Source: Leptospira ryugenii (GTDB taxonomy: Bacteria; Spirochaetota; Leptospiria; Leptospirales; Leptospiraceae). From it: a DNA stretch of 64,000 nt. A program made the translations under genes and the position numbers. Position 1 is the stretch's first letter. Each line of letters opens with the position of its first letter. The notes under the pieces are model-generated. The model was not told where the DNA came from, did not search any database, and worked only from the letters and a program-made list of their open reading frames with translations. Below, piece after piece: positions 9,767-18,727 of this stretch. The stretch covers positions 268,756-332,755 of the forward strand of contig NZ_BFBB01000004.1 of the NCBI RefSeq assembly GCF_003114855.1. The letters are read 5' to 3'.

Positions 9767-9806
9767 AACTATAAAAATTACATTTTTTATAGTTTTCAGA
9801 AACTAT
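9767..9806. promoter_or_regulatory. Rrf2 operator: overlapping AACTAT/ATAGTT inverted repeats
   Basis: An 11-bp inverted repeat (9767-9777 with 9784-9794) overlaps a second, 7-bp one (ATAGTTT 9789-9795 with AAACTAT 9800-9806). The three half-sites lie between the divergent DoxX-like and Rrf2 genes, which makes autoregulation and control of the DoxX-like gene likely. Confidence 0.55.
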
Positions 9807-9826
9807 CCGTTGGAAACTCTATTCCT

Positions 9827-10246
9827 ATGGTTGAGACCAAGTTTGCCGTCAGTATCCATCTACTCACTGCCCTCGCCTACAATCCTGGGAAATGGATGAG
9901 CTCCGAGGAGCTGTCCAAAAGTCTTTGCACCAACCCGAGCTTTGTGCGGAAGCTGATAGTAGATTTAGCGCGAGCAGAGCTGATCCAATCTCTTCGTGGA
10001 AAGGCAGGAGGAGTGCAATTGGCAAAAAAGCCTTCATCGATTGATCTATCTGAAATATATCTTGCCGTTTCAGAACACAATCGGATCGAAATTCCTCACA
10101 AAGAGCCATATACAGATTGCCCAGTGAGTTGTGCTATGGGAAATATCTTGTCAAAGGTTTCTACAAAAGTAGAAGAGGATATCATCCAATCACTTAAGAA
10201 AACAAAATTAAGTGAACTCGTACAACAAGTACCAAAACAATCTTAG
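9827..10246 (+). CDS. Rrf2-family transcriptional regulator
   Basis: A 139-residue Rrf2 protein. The N-terminal winged helix matches the family closely: 'FAVSIHLLTALAY', then the recognition region 'NPSFVRKLIVDLARAELI' and the wing 'SLRGKAGGVQLAK'. Cysteines are at 34, 98 and 102, which does not fit the three-cysteine iron-sulfur ligand set of IscR/NsrR; it therefore looks like the cluster-free YwnA-type branch and may sense thiol or electrophile stress instead. It reads divergently from the DoxX-like gene across an inverted-repeat operator, and is followed by a hairpin terminator. Confidence 0.85.
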   Translation: MVETKFAVSIHLLTALAYNPGKWMSSEELSKSLCTNPSFVRKLIVDLARAELIQSLRGKAGGVQLAKKPSSIDLSEIYLAVSEHNRIEIPHKEPYTDCPVSCAMGNILSKVSTKVEEDIIQSLKKTKLSELVQQVPKQS

Positions 10247-10250
10247 GTAA

Positions 10251-10291
10251 AGCACTCAGAATTGAATGTCCTTCCGAGTGCTCTCCTTTTA
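10251..10291 (+). terminator. probable terminator after the Rrf2 gene
   Basis: AGCACTC (10251-10257) pairs with GAGTGCT (10276-10282) around an 18-nt loop and is followed by CTCCTTTTAT. The loop is long, so confidence is moderate. Confidence 0.45.
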
Positions 10292-10389
10292 TAGCTGAAT
10301 ATTCTATAAATAAATTTCTAAATCAGAGTTTCCTCGAGAACGTATTCGTCTATAGTTTGTATCTTTGGAAAAGAAATAAAAATAAATAG

Positions 10390-12438
10390 ATGGCTATGAT
10401 CGAAAAAGTATTATCTCATTACAGGCTTAAACTTCAATTTACCTTTCTCTTATCAGCACTTGGTATCCCACTCATTGTCTTCTTTCTATACGGAGTGCAC
10501 AGTGCCTATGATCAGTATCTAATCTCTGAAAATGTTGTGAATCTAGTTCGGTTTTCAAAATCCATCGCCAAAGTCATCCATGAAACACAGAAAGAAAGAG
10601 GCAAAAGCAATATCTATGCAGCAGCTTTCAATGCCAATGTAAAGGCTGAGCTAGACCAACAAAGAAAAATAGCAGATACGGAGTGGGCCGGCCTGGAAAA
10701 ACTCTCCTCGGAAGAGTTTACCGATAAAACATTTGCTTTGAAACGGATCCGTTCGGTCTGGTTGAATGAACGTGATCGATTGGATACATTCGGTAGAACA
10801 CCCGAAGAAATCCAAAAAGAGTATACAGCCATATTAACAGATCTCTTGAAACTAGCCGAACTACAAACGGCGGCCGGTGAGTCAGTGTATTCTGATCGTA
10901 TCCGCCAAATGAATCTATTTTTCCTTTGGAAAGATAGTGCGGGACAACTCCGCTCCAATCTAAATGTTTCCTTAACAAAAAAAGAGTTCACAAAGGAAAG
11001 ATACAACCTTTGCCTTTCTGCACTTGCCCAGATGCAATTCATTACGGCTCTTTTTGAAAACTCCAGCATCTCCTCACGGGTAAAAGATTTTGTGAAACAA
11101 TACTATGAAGGGAAGTATTTAGACATTACCACCTTCTTATCCGAACAGAGAGACCGACTCCCAGAGATCAGCCAAGAAGAGTGGTGGAAAATCTCTACAG
11201 AAAAGATGGACCTACTCCAAAGCTTTATTCTCTCCGAAGCAGACCTTCTCCTCCAAGAGGCTGAAATGGAACGCACTGCCAACCTAAACTTCTTACTCTT
11301 TTTTACACTTCTCTCTAGCTTTGCCTTTGCTATCTCCTTTTTCATTGCACAAAGTGTTGCAGGAAGGATCAACCGAGAGCTAGGTTTGGTGTCCCTTGCT
11401 ATGAAGGAATCAGAAAATGGAAAATTAAACATTTGGAAAGCAAAGGAAGGCAAGGATGAAATCTCAAGTCTCTCTCGCTCCTTCTCTTCCTTATCTACCA
11501 TTTATCGAGATTTGATCACACAACTCCAAGGTAACGTGCAAGAGACAAAGAGCATCAGTGATGAATGTGTTTCCTTAGCAGACAACTTCCAAAAAACTTC
11601 ACTTTCGATTGCTTCGGGTTCCGAAGAAATCTCTGCCGCTTCCGAAGAGATTTTATCCCAAACAGATTCCGTAAAAATGGCCATCGAAAACTCGGAAAAG
11701 AACGTTCAAAATATCAAAACAGATATATTAAGATCGAGCCAGATCGCATCCGAAATCAATCGGCTCATCCAAAGGCTATCGCAAAACGCAGACGTACTGG
11801 AAGCTAATGCACAGCACGGCTCACAGATGATGGTCCAACTCAAACGACAGATGTCAGATATCCAAAACCATTCGGTTGAGATCAACCAAGTACTCAAAAT
11901 GATCTATGAGATCTCTGGCAAAACAAACCTCTTGTCTTTAAATGCGGCTATTGAAGCGGCACGTGCCGGTGAATCTGGTAGAGGATTTGCTGTGGTTGCT
12001 GATAGCATTGCCAACTTAGCTCAGAATTCGGCAAACTCTGTAAAACAAATTGAAACCATTATCCAAAAGTTGAATGATTCCATAAGCATAGGTGCCTCCA
12101 ATATCGAAGAAAATCTAAACTCTTTAGAAAAGATCAACAGTAGCACAAGTGACAACCACAACCAAATCAAAGAGGTCTCCAACCAAGTGGAAACATCCGT
12201 GGAATCAGCCAATTTGATTGAGACCCAAATCCTCGAAATTTCAGAACGATTTTTAGAAATCAAACAAGCAACGGAAGAAAATAGCGAAGCCATCAAATCC
12301 ATACAGCAAGGCATCAGTGCTATGTCAGAGGAAGCAGAAGAGCTAAGTAGAGACACCACTCACTTAAGAGGACGCATGAATCTCTTAGAGGAAAGTAACC
12401 AAAACCTATTGAATCGTATTTCCTTTTTCAAAACTTGA
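10390..12438 (+). CDS. methyl-accepting chemotaxis protein with NIT sensor domain
   Basis: A 682-residue transmembrane chemoreceptor. A transmembrane helix near 18-38 leads into a helical periplasmic region (about 45-290) with the NIT-domain signature '[17 protein letters not shown]'; NIT domains are known as nitrate/nitrite sensors. A second helix (about 298-318) leads to a HAMP linker and then a long coiled coil whose tip carries the universal CheA/CheW contact motif ([15 protein letters not shown] near residue 512). Nitrate or nitrite as ligand is inferred from the domain only. It is separated from the histidine kinase downstream by 121 bp. Confidence 0.85.
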   Translation: MAMIEKVLSHYRLKLQFTFLLSALGIPLIVFFLYGVHSAYDQYLISENVVNLVRFSKSIAKVIHETQKERGKSNIYAAAFNANVKAELDQQRKIADTEWAGLEKLSSEEFTDKTFALKRIRSVWLNERDRLDTFGRTPEEIQKEYTAILTDLLKLAELQTAAGESVYSDRIRQMNLFFLWKDSAGQLRSNLNVSLTKKEFTKERYNLCLSALAQMQFITALFENSSISSRVKDFVKQYYEGKYLDITTFLSEQRDRLPEISQEEWWKISTEKMDLLQSFILSEADLLLQEAEMERTANLNFLLFFTLLSSFAFAISFFIAQSVAGRINRELGLVSLAMKESENGKLNIWKAKEGKDEISSLSRSFSSLSTIYRDLITQLQGNVQETKSISDECVSLADNFQKTSLSIASGSEEISAASEEILSQTDSVKMAIENSEKNVQNIKTDILRSSQIASEINRLIQRLSQNADVLEANAQHGSQMMVQLKRQMSDIQNHSVEINQVLKMIYEISGKTNLLSLNAAIEAARAGESGRGFAVVADSIANLAQNSANSVKQIETIIQKLNDSISIGASNIEENLNSLEKINSSTSDNHNQIKEVSNQVETSVESANLIETQILEISERFLEIKQATEENSEAIKSIQQGISAMSEEAEELSRDTTHLRGRMNLLEESNQNLLNRISFFKT

Positions 12439-12559
12439 TCAGATACAATAGGTAAGAGATCACAATGATGAATCAAAAAAGATAAGATTTGGTTGATCTT
12501 CAGAAGGTGCCTCAATATTTGATACAAACCAAAGTGTTAGAATATTTGCACGTCATTAT

Positions 12560-14494
12560 ATGAAGCCTGAAACCACCTTAGGAGCAATTATAGATAAACT
12601 CCCCGTAATGTATTTACAATATACATTTTATCCGGATGGTACAAGTCAGATATTTTATGTGAGCGATGCTGTACGTGATATATATGGTATCGAACCAGAA
12701 AAGGCATTACAAGATGCTTCCCTATTGTGGTACCAGATTGACCCAGAGCATATCTCAGTGCTGTTAGACAAAATCAACCAATCAGCAAAACTAGACAAGA
12801 GTTGGTCACATGTTTGGAAGATACGTCAAAAGACAGGCAAACAGCTTTGGGTGTATGGGCAGGCAACGCCGGAAAGACAATCGGATGGCTCTATCCTTTG
12901 GAATTCAATCACTCTGGACATCACAGAATACCAATCCCACCAAGAAAGACTGATCCAAAATGCATCAATTAGCAAAGCGATTTTAGACCAAATCCCGGAT
13001 GCCATCTTCTCCTTGGACAGAAACTTATGTTATACCTCATTTAATGAAAGCCATAGACAATATATGAAATCACTGTATGGCCATGACATTTCCATCGGAC
13101 AAAATGCCATTGCACTACTTCCAGAAGGAGAGATCCGCGATTCCGCATTGGAAAAACTCAAAAAAGCCTTTGCAGGTGAGATCGTTTCAGAAACCGCCTT
13201 CCATGGAAATTCCGAAGATGCAAGGCAAGCTTTTGAACTCAGGCACAATCCCATCTATGACCAACACCAATCTGTCATTGGTGTCGCCATTCTAGCCATT
13301 GAAAATACAGACCAAGTCAAAACTTGGAAAGAGTTAGAAGAGCTCAATCATAAATTAAAAGATTCTAATGCAGAATTGAAATCAATAGAGCTTGAATTAC
13401 AAAAACAAAAAGATGCACTCGAACAAAGCGAACGCAAATACCGTCAACTTGTCGAATCCCAAACTGAATTCGTTACCTTATCTGATCCCGATACCAAGAT
13501 AGAATTTGCAAATGCCGCCTTACAAAAAGCATTGGGACTTGCCGAGAGTGAGATACTCGGGAAACGATGGAAGGACTTTGCGATTCCCGAAGACTTACAC
13601 ATGATAGAAGAAAAGATATTGAGTCTTGATCCAGACCATCATATTTTTCTTTGGGAAAATCGCGACAAAAGGGCAAATGGTGAGTTGGGTTGGACAGCAT
13701 GGATCAACCAAGGCATCTTTGATGAAGGTGGAAATCTCATCAAAATCCACTCGGTCGGACGGGATATTACCGAACTAAAAAATTCTTACCAACAAGCACT
13801 TGACCTCCTCTCTGTTAGTTCAGAGCAGAATAAAAAACTAAAAAACTTTACTTACATTGTTTCACACAATCTTCGTTCCCATTCTGCCAATATCAAAGGC
13901 ATATTAGAACTTTTACAATTGTCTGTAGACCCAGAAGAAAAAAACAAACTATTTGACCTCTTACATTTTAGTGCGAATCGATTGGAGGAAACAATCCACA
14001 ATCTAAATGAAATTTTAACCATCCAAGAGAATAACCTTCGGATCATGGTAAGAATCAATCTAGGTAATGAGATCAAAAAAACCCTAGATGTACTGACAAA
14101 TGTCATTGCAAGTACAAAATGTACGATCCATTTAGAGATCGAACACAACATTTTCGTAAAAGTTATCCCTGCCTACCTGGAAAGTGTTCTTCTCAATGTG
14201 ATTGGCAATGCCATTAAATACAGAAGCCCAGTCAGAGATCCGAAAGTATGGATTCGAACTGAGGAAACTGCAGAGTATTTGGTATTGCAGATTGAAGATA
14301 ACGGATTGGGAATTGATCTTTCGAAATATGAAAACAAAATCTTTGGTATGTACAAAACCTTCCATGGCAATGAAGATGCAAAGGGATTTGGACTTTACCT
14401 AGCTAAAACACAGATGGAATCAATGGGTGGAAAGATAAACGTTCAAAGTGAGGTAAACAAAGGATCTACATTTTCCATCTATTTCCAAAAATAA
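12560..14494 (+). CDS. PAS-domain sensor histidine kinase
   Basis: A 644-residue cytoplasmic kinase without transmembrane helices. Three PAS-like modules can be traced at about 15-125, 140-255 and 300-410, with a coiled-coil linker rich in Glu/Lys between the second and third. The phosphoacceptor segment is 'IVSHNLRSHSANIKGIL' (His near 436), of the kind in HWE-like and Bacteroidetes-type PAS kinases. The ATPase domain follows, with an N box (NVIGNAIKYRSP), a G1 box (DNGLGID) and a G2 box (KGFGLYLAK). There is no attached receiver and no response regulator next to it, so its partner is encoded elsewhere. Confidence 0.85.
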   Translation: MKPETTLGAIIDKLPVMYLQYTFYPDGTSQIFYVSDAVRDIYGIEPEKALQDASLLWYQIDPEHISVLLDKINQSAKLDKSWSHVWKIRQKTGKQLWVYGQATPERQSDGSILWNSITLDITEYQSHQERLIQNASISKAILDQIPDAIFSLDRNLCYTSFNESHRQYMKSLYGHDISIGQNAIALLPEGEIRDSALEKLKKAFAGEIVSETAFHGNSEDARQAFELRHNPIYDQHQSVIGVAILAIENTDQVKTWKELEELNHKLKDSNAELKSIELELQKQKDALEQSERKYRQLVESQTEFVTLSDPDTKIEFANAALQKALGLAESEILGKRWKDFAIPEDLHMIEEKILSLDPDHHIFLWENRDKRANGELGWTAWINQGIFDEGGNLIKIHSVGRDITELKNSYQQALDLLSVSSEQNKKLKNFTYIVSHNLRSHSANIKGILELLQLSVDPEEKNKLFDLLHFSANRLEETIHNLNEILTIQENNLRIMVRINLGNEIKKTLDVLTNVIASTKCTIHLEIEHNIFVKVIPAYLESVLLNVIGNAIKYRSPVRDPKVWIRTEETAEYLVLQIEDNGLGIDLSKYENKIFGMYKTFHGNEDAKGFGLYLAKTQMESMGGKINVQSEVNKGSTFSIYFQK

Positions 14495-14499
14495 AATCA

Positions 14500-14539
14500 T
14501 TGATCTAGATCAAACGATAAACACTCCTCATCCTATTAT
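14500..14539 (+). promoter_or_regulatory. FNR/CRP-type box with class II promoter
   Basis: TTGATCTAGATCAA at 14500-14513 is a perfect TTGAT-N4-ATCAA FNR consensus site. A good -10 element (TATTAT, 14534-14539) places the expected transcript start near 14547, so the box is centred about 41 bp upstream, the classic class II activator position. It precedes the deiminase-like gene by about 80 bp. Confidence 0.65.
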
Positions 14540-14591
14540 AGGACTTCTCATGCTTTTCTCATAAGGACAATCAAGCCATAGAGGCATTTGT

Positions 14592-15569
14592 ATGGCTGTC
14601 TTCAATGAATATGGCAAATTAAAAGAAGTAATTCTTGGGATCTCATCAAAAATCTATTCCCATGATGAATTGCCCAAAGAAATGGTATCTGGTTTAAGGA
14701 TTAGGGATAGATTGCTCTATCCAATTGCTCATTTCTTATTTGGTGATAGGCCACTCCCCCATTACCTAACAAAACAATACGAAACAGAACTCAATATCCT
14801 AGAAAAAGTTTTAAAAAATCATGGTGTCATAGTCCATCGTTTAGAGGCAATCGAACCAAAACAAGAAGAACCAAGAGGTTTGATCCAGATGTTTGCCAGA
14901 GATCCCGCAATGATGATTGGAAATCATTTTCTATTTGGGAATTTGCAAATACCGATGCGAAAAAAAGAAAGGAGAGGCTATCATTCTCTTCTCACCTCAT
15001 TCCAATCAAAAGTTATCAAAATAGATTCAATCGATCTAGATTCGGATACTTTTTTAGAAGGCGGCGATGTGTTGCTTGATTATCCTTACGTGTTTGTTGG
15101 GGTAAATACCTATGCATCCAATGAAAAGGGGATAGAATGGTTACAGAGAAAACTGGGCAATCGATACACTGTTGTTCCTGTTTATCTTTCCGATCCTACG
15201 ATTATGCATCTAGATTGTTGCTTAACTTTGATCGGCAAAAACCTGGCTATCATCCATAAAAATTCCATCAAACTCCCTCTTCCTTTCCCACTCAACCAAT
15301 ATGATTTCATTGAGTTAGATGATGATGAGAGAAAGGAGCTTGCGGGAAATGTTTTGGTCCTAGATCCAAAAACCATCATTCTACAAAAAAGACATAGCAA
15401 ACTACAAACAAAACTGGAAGAAAAAGGATTTAAAGTAATCAGTTTAGAATTTACGGAACATGCAAACTCGCATGGCGCATTTCGATGTGCAACCTGTCCG
15501 GTTGATCGTGAAACAATGCAATCCAAACATCTAAAAGGAGATTTGTTATGGGGATTTTTGACTTTTTAA
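14592..15569 (+). CDS. amidinotransferase / arginine deiminase superfamily protein
   Basis: A 325-residue soluble enzyme of the guanidino-group modifying fold (arginine deiminase, DDAH, glycine and inosamine amidinotransferases). The catalytic landmarks are visible: 'FLEGGDVL' (acidic residues binding the guanidinium), 'HLDCCLTLIG' (catalytic His of the H-D motif) and a C-terminal 'GAFRCATCPVDR', whose first Cys matches the nucleophile of arginine deiminases. It is shorter than typical arginine deiminase (about 400 aa), so the substrate could be arginine, a methylarginine or another guanidino compound. ATG 14592 follows an AGAGG site. The FNR-type promoter upstream suggests oxygen- or redox-dependent expression. 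Confidence 0.75.
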   Translation: MAVFNEYGKLKEVILGISSKIYSHDELPKEMVSGLRIRDRLLYPIAHFLFGDRPLPHYLTKQYETELNILEKVLKNHGVIVHRLEAIEPKQEEPRGLIQMFARDPAMMIGNHFLFGNLQIPMRKKERRGYHSLLTSFQSKVIKIDSIDLDSDTFLEGGDVLLDYPYVFVGVNTYASNEKGIEWLQRKLGNRYTVVPVYLSDPTIMHLDCCLTLIGKNLAIIHKNSIKLPLPFPLNQYDFIELDDDERKELAGNVLVLDPKTIILQKRHSKLQTKLEEKGFKVISLEFTEHANSHGAFRCATCPVDRETMQSKHLKGDLLWGFLTF

Positions 15570-15643
15570 AGTATAGACTAGAGACAGAATCTTCTATGAG
15601 AGGTAAAGCCCCTAAACAGAATCCATACGTGCATTCTCAATGA
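15548..15643 (+). CDS. possible 31-residue small protein overlapping the deiminase stop
   Basis: ATG 15548 is preceded by AAAAGGAG at a 7-nt spacing, one of the best Shine-Dalgarno sites in the window. It opens a 31-codon frame (MGIFDFLKYRLETES...) that overlaps the last 22 bases of the deiminase-like gene in another frame. The N-terminus is hydrophobic and the C-terminus basic. It could be a translationally coupled small protein or the remnant start of a lost gene; no homologue is recognised. Confidence 0.35.
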   Translation: MGIFDFLKYRLETESSMRGKAPKQNPYVHSQ

Positions 15644-15709
15644 TTAAAACAAATTCACTCATTTTCAATCAAAAGAGATGAAGCTGCTTTGCGAACTTGG
15701 AAAGAAATC

Positions 15710-16408
15710 ATGCCAAATCATGAGGTTATTGGTTGCCCTATTGAAAATAAAATGATACCCTGGATCGATACGAATGCATTGCAGGACCAGAGCTATTTTT
15801 TCCGAATGAATGCCAAAACAAATCAAATTTTAAAAGACTATGTAGCTTCCATAGAGCAAATCTGGGATTCTCTACCATTAGCGATTGTGGAAGAATTTAG
15901 CAATCATTCAAATATGGTCTTTTATCCAAAAAACACATACATCATGAGTGCCGGCGAGATTTGTCGATATTTGTATGTTATTGAAAGCGGAGGAGCCTGG
16001 AAATTTTATACGAACAATGGAATCAAAATTCCGACCGATTTTGCTTTTACAAAAGAGATCATCTTTTCTTTCCAAAGTTACACAACCCAATCTCCCTCAA
16101 TAGAATATATCCAAACACTAGAAGATAGCTATATTCAACAAATCGAATATGGAGTCTTCGAAGAATTTAGAAAGAAATATCCAATACTATCGCAATTAGA
16201 TACATTATTTTTAGAATATCAGATTCTAAGATTAGAAGATCGATTGCAAGCTCTTCAATTTAACACAGCAGAGCAAAGGTTACTTTGGCTTTTACAGAGA
16301 GAATCAAAATTATTTGATAAGGTACCACAAAAACACATTGCAGCTTATCTTGGAATGACCTTAGAAACTCTAGTTCGCTTAAAAAAAAGAATCAATACCA
16401 AATCATGA
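15710..16408 (+). CDS. Crp/Fnr-family transcriptional regulator
   Basis: A 232-residue protein with a cyclic-nucleotide-binding beta-barrel (about 55-135, 'MSAGEICRYLYVIESGG') and a dimerisation helix ('LEDRLQALQFNTAEQRLLWLL'). It ends in a helix-turn-helix 'PQKHIAAYLGMTLETLVRLKKR'. There is no N-terminal cysteine cluster for an FNR-type 4Fe-4S centre, and the recognition helix lacks the usual E--SR, so its own DNA site may differ from the FNR box upstream. I prefer ATG 15710, which has GGAAAG upstream, over TTG 15689. It lies in the same direction as the deiminase-like gene and may regulate or respond with it. Confidence 0.75.
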   Translation: MPNHEVIGCPIENKMIPWIDTNALQDQSYFFRMNAKTNQILKDYVASIEQIWDSLPLAIVEEFSNHSNMVFYPKNTYIMSAGEICRYLYVIESGGAWKFYTNNGIKIPTDFAFTKEIIFSFQSYTTQSPSIEYIQTLEDSYIQQIEYGVFEEFRKKYPILSQLDTLFLEYQILRLEDRLQALQFNTAEQRLLWLLQRESKLFDKVPQKHIAAYLGMTLETLVRLKKRINTKS

Positions 16409-16428
16409 ATGAATGTCTGGAAAATCTA

Positions 16429-16463
16429 CAATGGATAAAAATGTTTGTTTTATCTATCCATTG
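16429..16463. terminator. bidirectional hairpin between convergent genes
   Basis: CAATGGATA (16429-16437) pairs perfectly with TATCCATTG (16455-16463). It sits between the Crp/Fnr stop and the photolyase stop, overlapping the latter, with A/T-rich flanks on both sides. Confidence 0.45.
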
Positions 16464-17881
16464 ACATGCAATTGTTTTATCCTTTTGTTTTCTTTTTGCA
16501 CCTCTATACTCTTTTGGAATTGAAAGTGAACATCTTTTGCTCTTTGTAAGGCGAGGTCAAGATTTACGGCAGGGTATGGTCTTTTTGCAATCGCAAACAG
16601 TGATTGTTCCTTTCCCCATTGGTGAATCTCAGGTATGGGAGTTTTTTGGAATTCTGGTAACCACTTTCGGATAAAGATAGCATCTGGATCATTTTCCATA
16701 CTTTGTTTGTACGGATTGTACATTCTCAATTGGTGCATGCCAACAGTACCTGCTTGCATCTGGAATTGAAAGTAATGAATTCCAGGCTCAAAATCTAAAA
16801 ACATCCTTCCGAGATGGTTTGTACCCAATCGCCAGTCCTGCCAAAAAACCATTGTTAAAAAAGACACTAACATAGCTCGCATCCGAAAGTTTAGGTAGCC
16901 TGTTTCAATTAAACATTTCATACAGGCATCCACTAAAGGATAACCTGTCTCACCTTCCTCCCAAAGTTGCAACAATCTCGGATCAGGAGCCTTTACGAGT
17001 TGATCAAAGGCTCTATTAAAATTCTCTTTCTCAATCCTTGGTTCCGACTCAAACTTTTGTATCATGTGATCTCGCCAAAATAAACGAGATAAAAAACGAT
17101 TCATTTGATTTTTTAAATAACGATTGCTAGTTGCCTGTTGTTTTATTGTTAATTGGTAGACCCATTTCGGAGAGAGATTGCCCCAAGCTAAGTAAGGAGA
17201 AAGTCTTGAGCAATGAATACGGCTCTCTTCTGGTTTTGAGATACAAGGACTATACCGCCGAACTCTTTCTTCTACAAAATGGGAAAAGATATTCTTTCCC
17301 TCCTTTTCTCCTCCTATTTGGAATTTCGGATGATGCTTAAGATTTGCTTGGAACTCAGGATAGATTGCATCCAATTTCCAGATGATCCTTTCCGAGGGAA
17401 TTTGGAGCATAGGGCTCCTCATCCATTCCTTCCACTGCGCAGGCCAATCCTTTCTTCCTCTGCGAAGTCCGCGTACTAAAAACTGTTGTTTATATTCAAT
17501 CCATTTAACACCATATGTTTGGCATAGAGCTTGGACTCGGATATCTCTTTGGAAGGTTCTATCATTTCCCACTTCCATATGAGAAACCAAAAACTTAGGC
17601 GGAGAAGATCGAAAGATACTTTCAAAAAACTTTGGAGAAGATTCTCTATGAAGAAAGAAATTTCCAGGTTTTGGACTTTGGCTAGACTTTAAATCTTGGA
17701 TCGACTCCCAAACAAAGCGTAGGTGGCGTATGTCGGTACTTGGATCACTCTCCCACTCTGGCTCCCATAAAAAAAATGGATAGATAGGAAGACCAAGCGC
17801 GATGGCACCGCCCAATGCGGGGTGTTCTGTCCACCTGAGGTCCCGCTTAAACCATAACAAAGTATAGGGAGTGTGTAACAT
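16454..17881 (-). CDS. cryptochrome/photolyase family protein
   Basis: A 475-residue flavoprotein predicted to repair UV-induced pyrimidine dimers using light. The N-terminal antenna domain opens 'LLWFKRDLRWTEHPAL'. The FAD domain shows 'SRLSPYLAWGNLSPKWVY', 'FWRDHMIQKF', and 'WEEGETGYPLVDACMKCL' followed by 'GYLNFRMRAMLVSFLT'. The usual 'N-WQW-AG-G-D' is replaced by 'PGIHYFQFQMQAGTVG', a variant I associate with a Bacteroidetes-like branch of the family, so the exact lesion specificity is open. Convergent with the Crp/Fnr gene; no obvious operon partner. Confidence 0.8.
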   Translation of the reverse strand: MLHTPYTLLWFKRDLRWTEHPALGGAIALGLPIYPFFLWEPEWESDPSTDIRHLRFVWESIQDLKSSQSPKPGNFFLHRESSPKFFESIFRSSPPKFLVSHMEVGNDRTFQRDIRVQALCQTYGVKWIEYKQQFLVRGLRRGRKDWPAQWKEWMRSPMLQIPSERIIWKLDAIYPEFQANLKHHPKFQIGGEKEGKNIFSHFVEERVRRYSPCISKPEESRIHCSRLSPYLAWGNLSPKWVYQLTIKQQATSNRYLKNQMNRFLSRLFWRDHMIQKFESEPRIEKENFNRAFDQLVKAPDPRLLQLWEEGETGYPLVDACMKCLIETGYLNFRMRAMLVSFLTMVFWQDWRLGTNHLGRMFLDFEPGIHYFQFQMQAGTVGMHQLRMYNPYKQSMENDPDAIFIRKWLPEFQKTPIPEIHQWGKEQSLFAIAKRPYPAVNLDLALQRAKDVHFQFQKSIEVQKENKRIKQLHVNG

Positions 17882-17965
17882 AAGGAATTAAATCCGAGCA
17901 ATCTTTAAGTGATTTCATTGCTCTATGATTCAGACCTCTCCACTCCTGCATTTAGTTTTCTTTTT

Positions 17966-18610
17966 TTAGAACCAATATGTGACATGGAGTGTGGCAACAG
18001 GAATGATGGACTCACTGATCGTCTCTCTTCTATTTGTATCTTTGTAAATGGGCCAGGGATTCGATTTGGAGACTACCTTCGCAAAACCAGCTTGCACATC
18101 CAAAGACCATTGCTCGGATAACTTCCATTCATAACCACCTAAGGCCATTAGTTCCAAGTCCATACTTCTAAAGTTTTTCTGCCTAGAAATCTCATCTATA
18201 GCATAGTATTCCAAACCAGCATTCAAAAGAGCCAAGGTTCGTACGTTTGTAGGTCCAGGACTCACTGCATTGCTCAAGGTACTTTGCCCATAAGCGGCAA
18301 CCATTTCAAGGTGCCAGGGACTCGCTAAAAACTGACGTATCCCCACGATGGCAGACGTTTCAGAAAATGTACCTTCTGTGGCTCTTCTTTCTGGTACGGA
18401 ATGTCCGATACCAAGGAGAATGTCCGTTCTCCAATCCAATTGATCATGCAATGAACGGCGGTATGCAAATCGGAACTTCCCACCAGGGAAGATAGGCCAA
18501 AGTGCGTTGGAACGAATCCCCTCTTTTGGTAATTGAATCGCTTGGGCAAACAACTGACCCCCAAACGAGATAAAAAAGAAAAATAAAACCACATATCGAC
18601 TTAGAAACAT
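17966..18610 (-). CDS. outer-membrane beta-barrel-like protein
   Basis: A 214-residue exported protein with a cleavable signal peptide ending 'GQLFAQA' and a body of alternating hydrophobic/polar strands, ending in the aromatic TYWF typical of outer-membrane barrels that use the BAM machinery. About eight strands could be formed. It is transcribed divergently from a TetR gene across a region with two operator copies, so it is the likely regulated target. Ligand or transport role unknown. Confidence 0.6.
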   Translation of the reverse strand: MFLSRYVVLFFFFISFGGQLFAQAIQLPKEGIRSNALWPIFPGGKFRFAYRRSLHDQLDWRTDILLGIGHSVPERRATEGTFSETSAIVGIRQFLASPWHLEMVAAYGQSTLSNAVSPGPTNVRTLALLNAGLEYYAIDEISRQKNFRSMDLELMALGGYEWKLSEQWSLDVQAGFAKVVSKSNPWPIYKDTNRRETISESIIPVATLHVTYWF

Positions 18611-18623
18611 ATCCTAAACTCCA

Positions 18624-18673
18624 ATCTTGACGATGTCAAGATAAACCAAACTTTATTTTGTCAGTGTCAAGAT
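18624..18673. promoter_or_regulatory. two TetR operator copies in divergent promoter region
   Basis: Site 1 (18624-18642) is the perfect repeat ATCTTGAC-GAT-GTCAAGAT. Site 2 (18655-18673) has the same right arm GTCAAGAT and a 6-of-8 matching left arm (ATTTTGTC). The centres are 31 bp apart, about three helical turns, so two dimers would bind on one face of the DNA. Confidence 0.6.
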
Positions 18674-18727
18674 TAAAAACTATTTTTTGATTTATTTTTT
18701 AACGATCCCCGCAGATCCTGAAGACTC

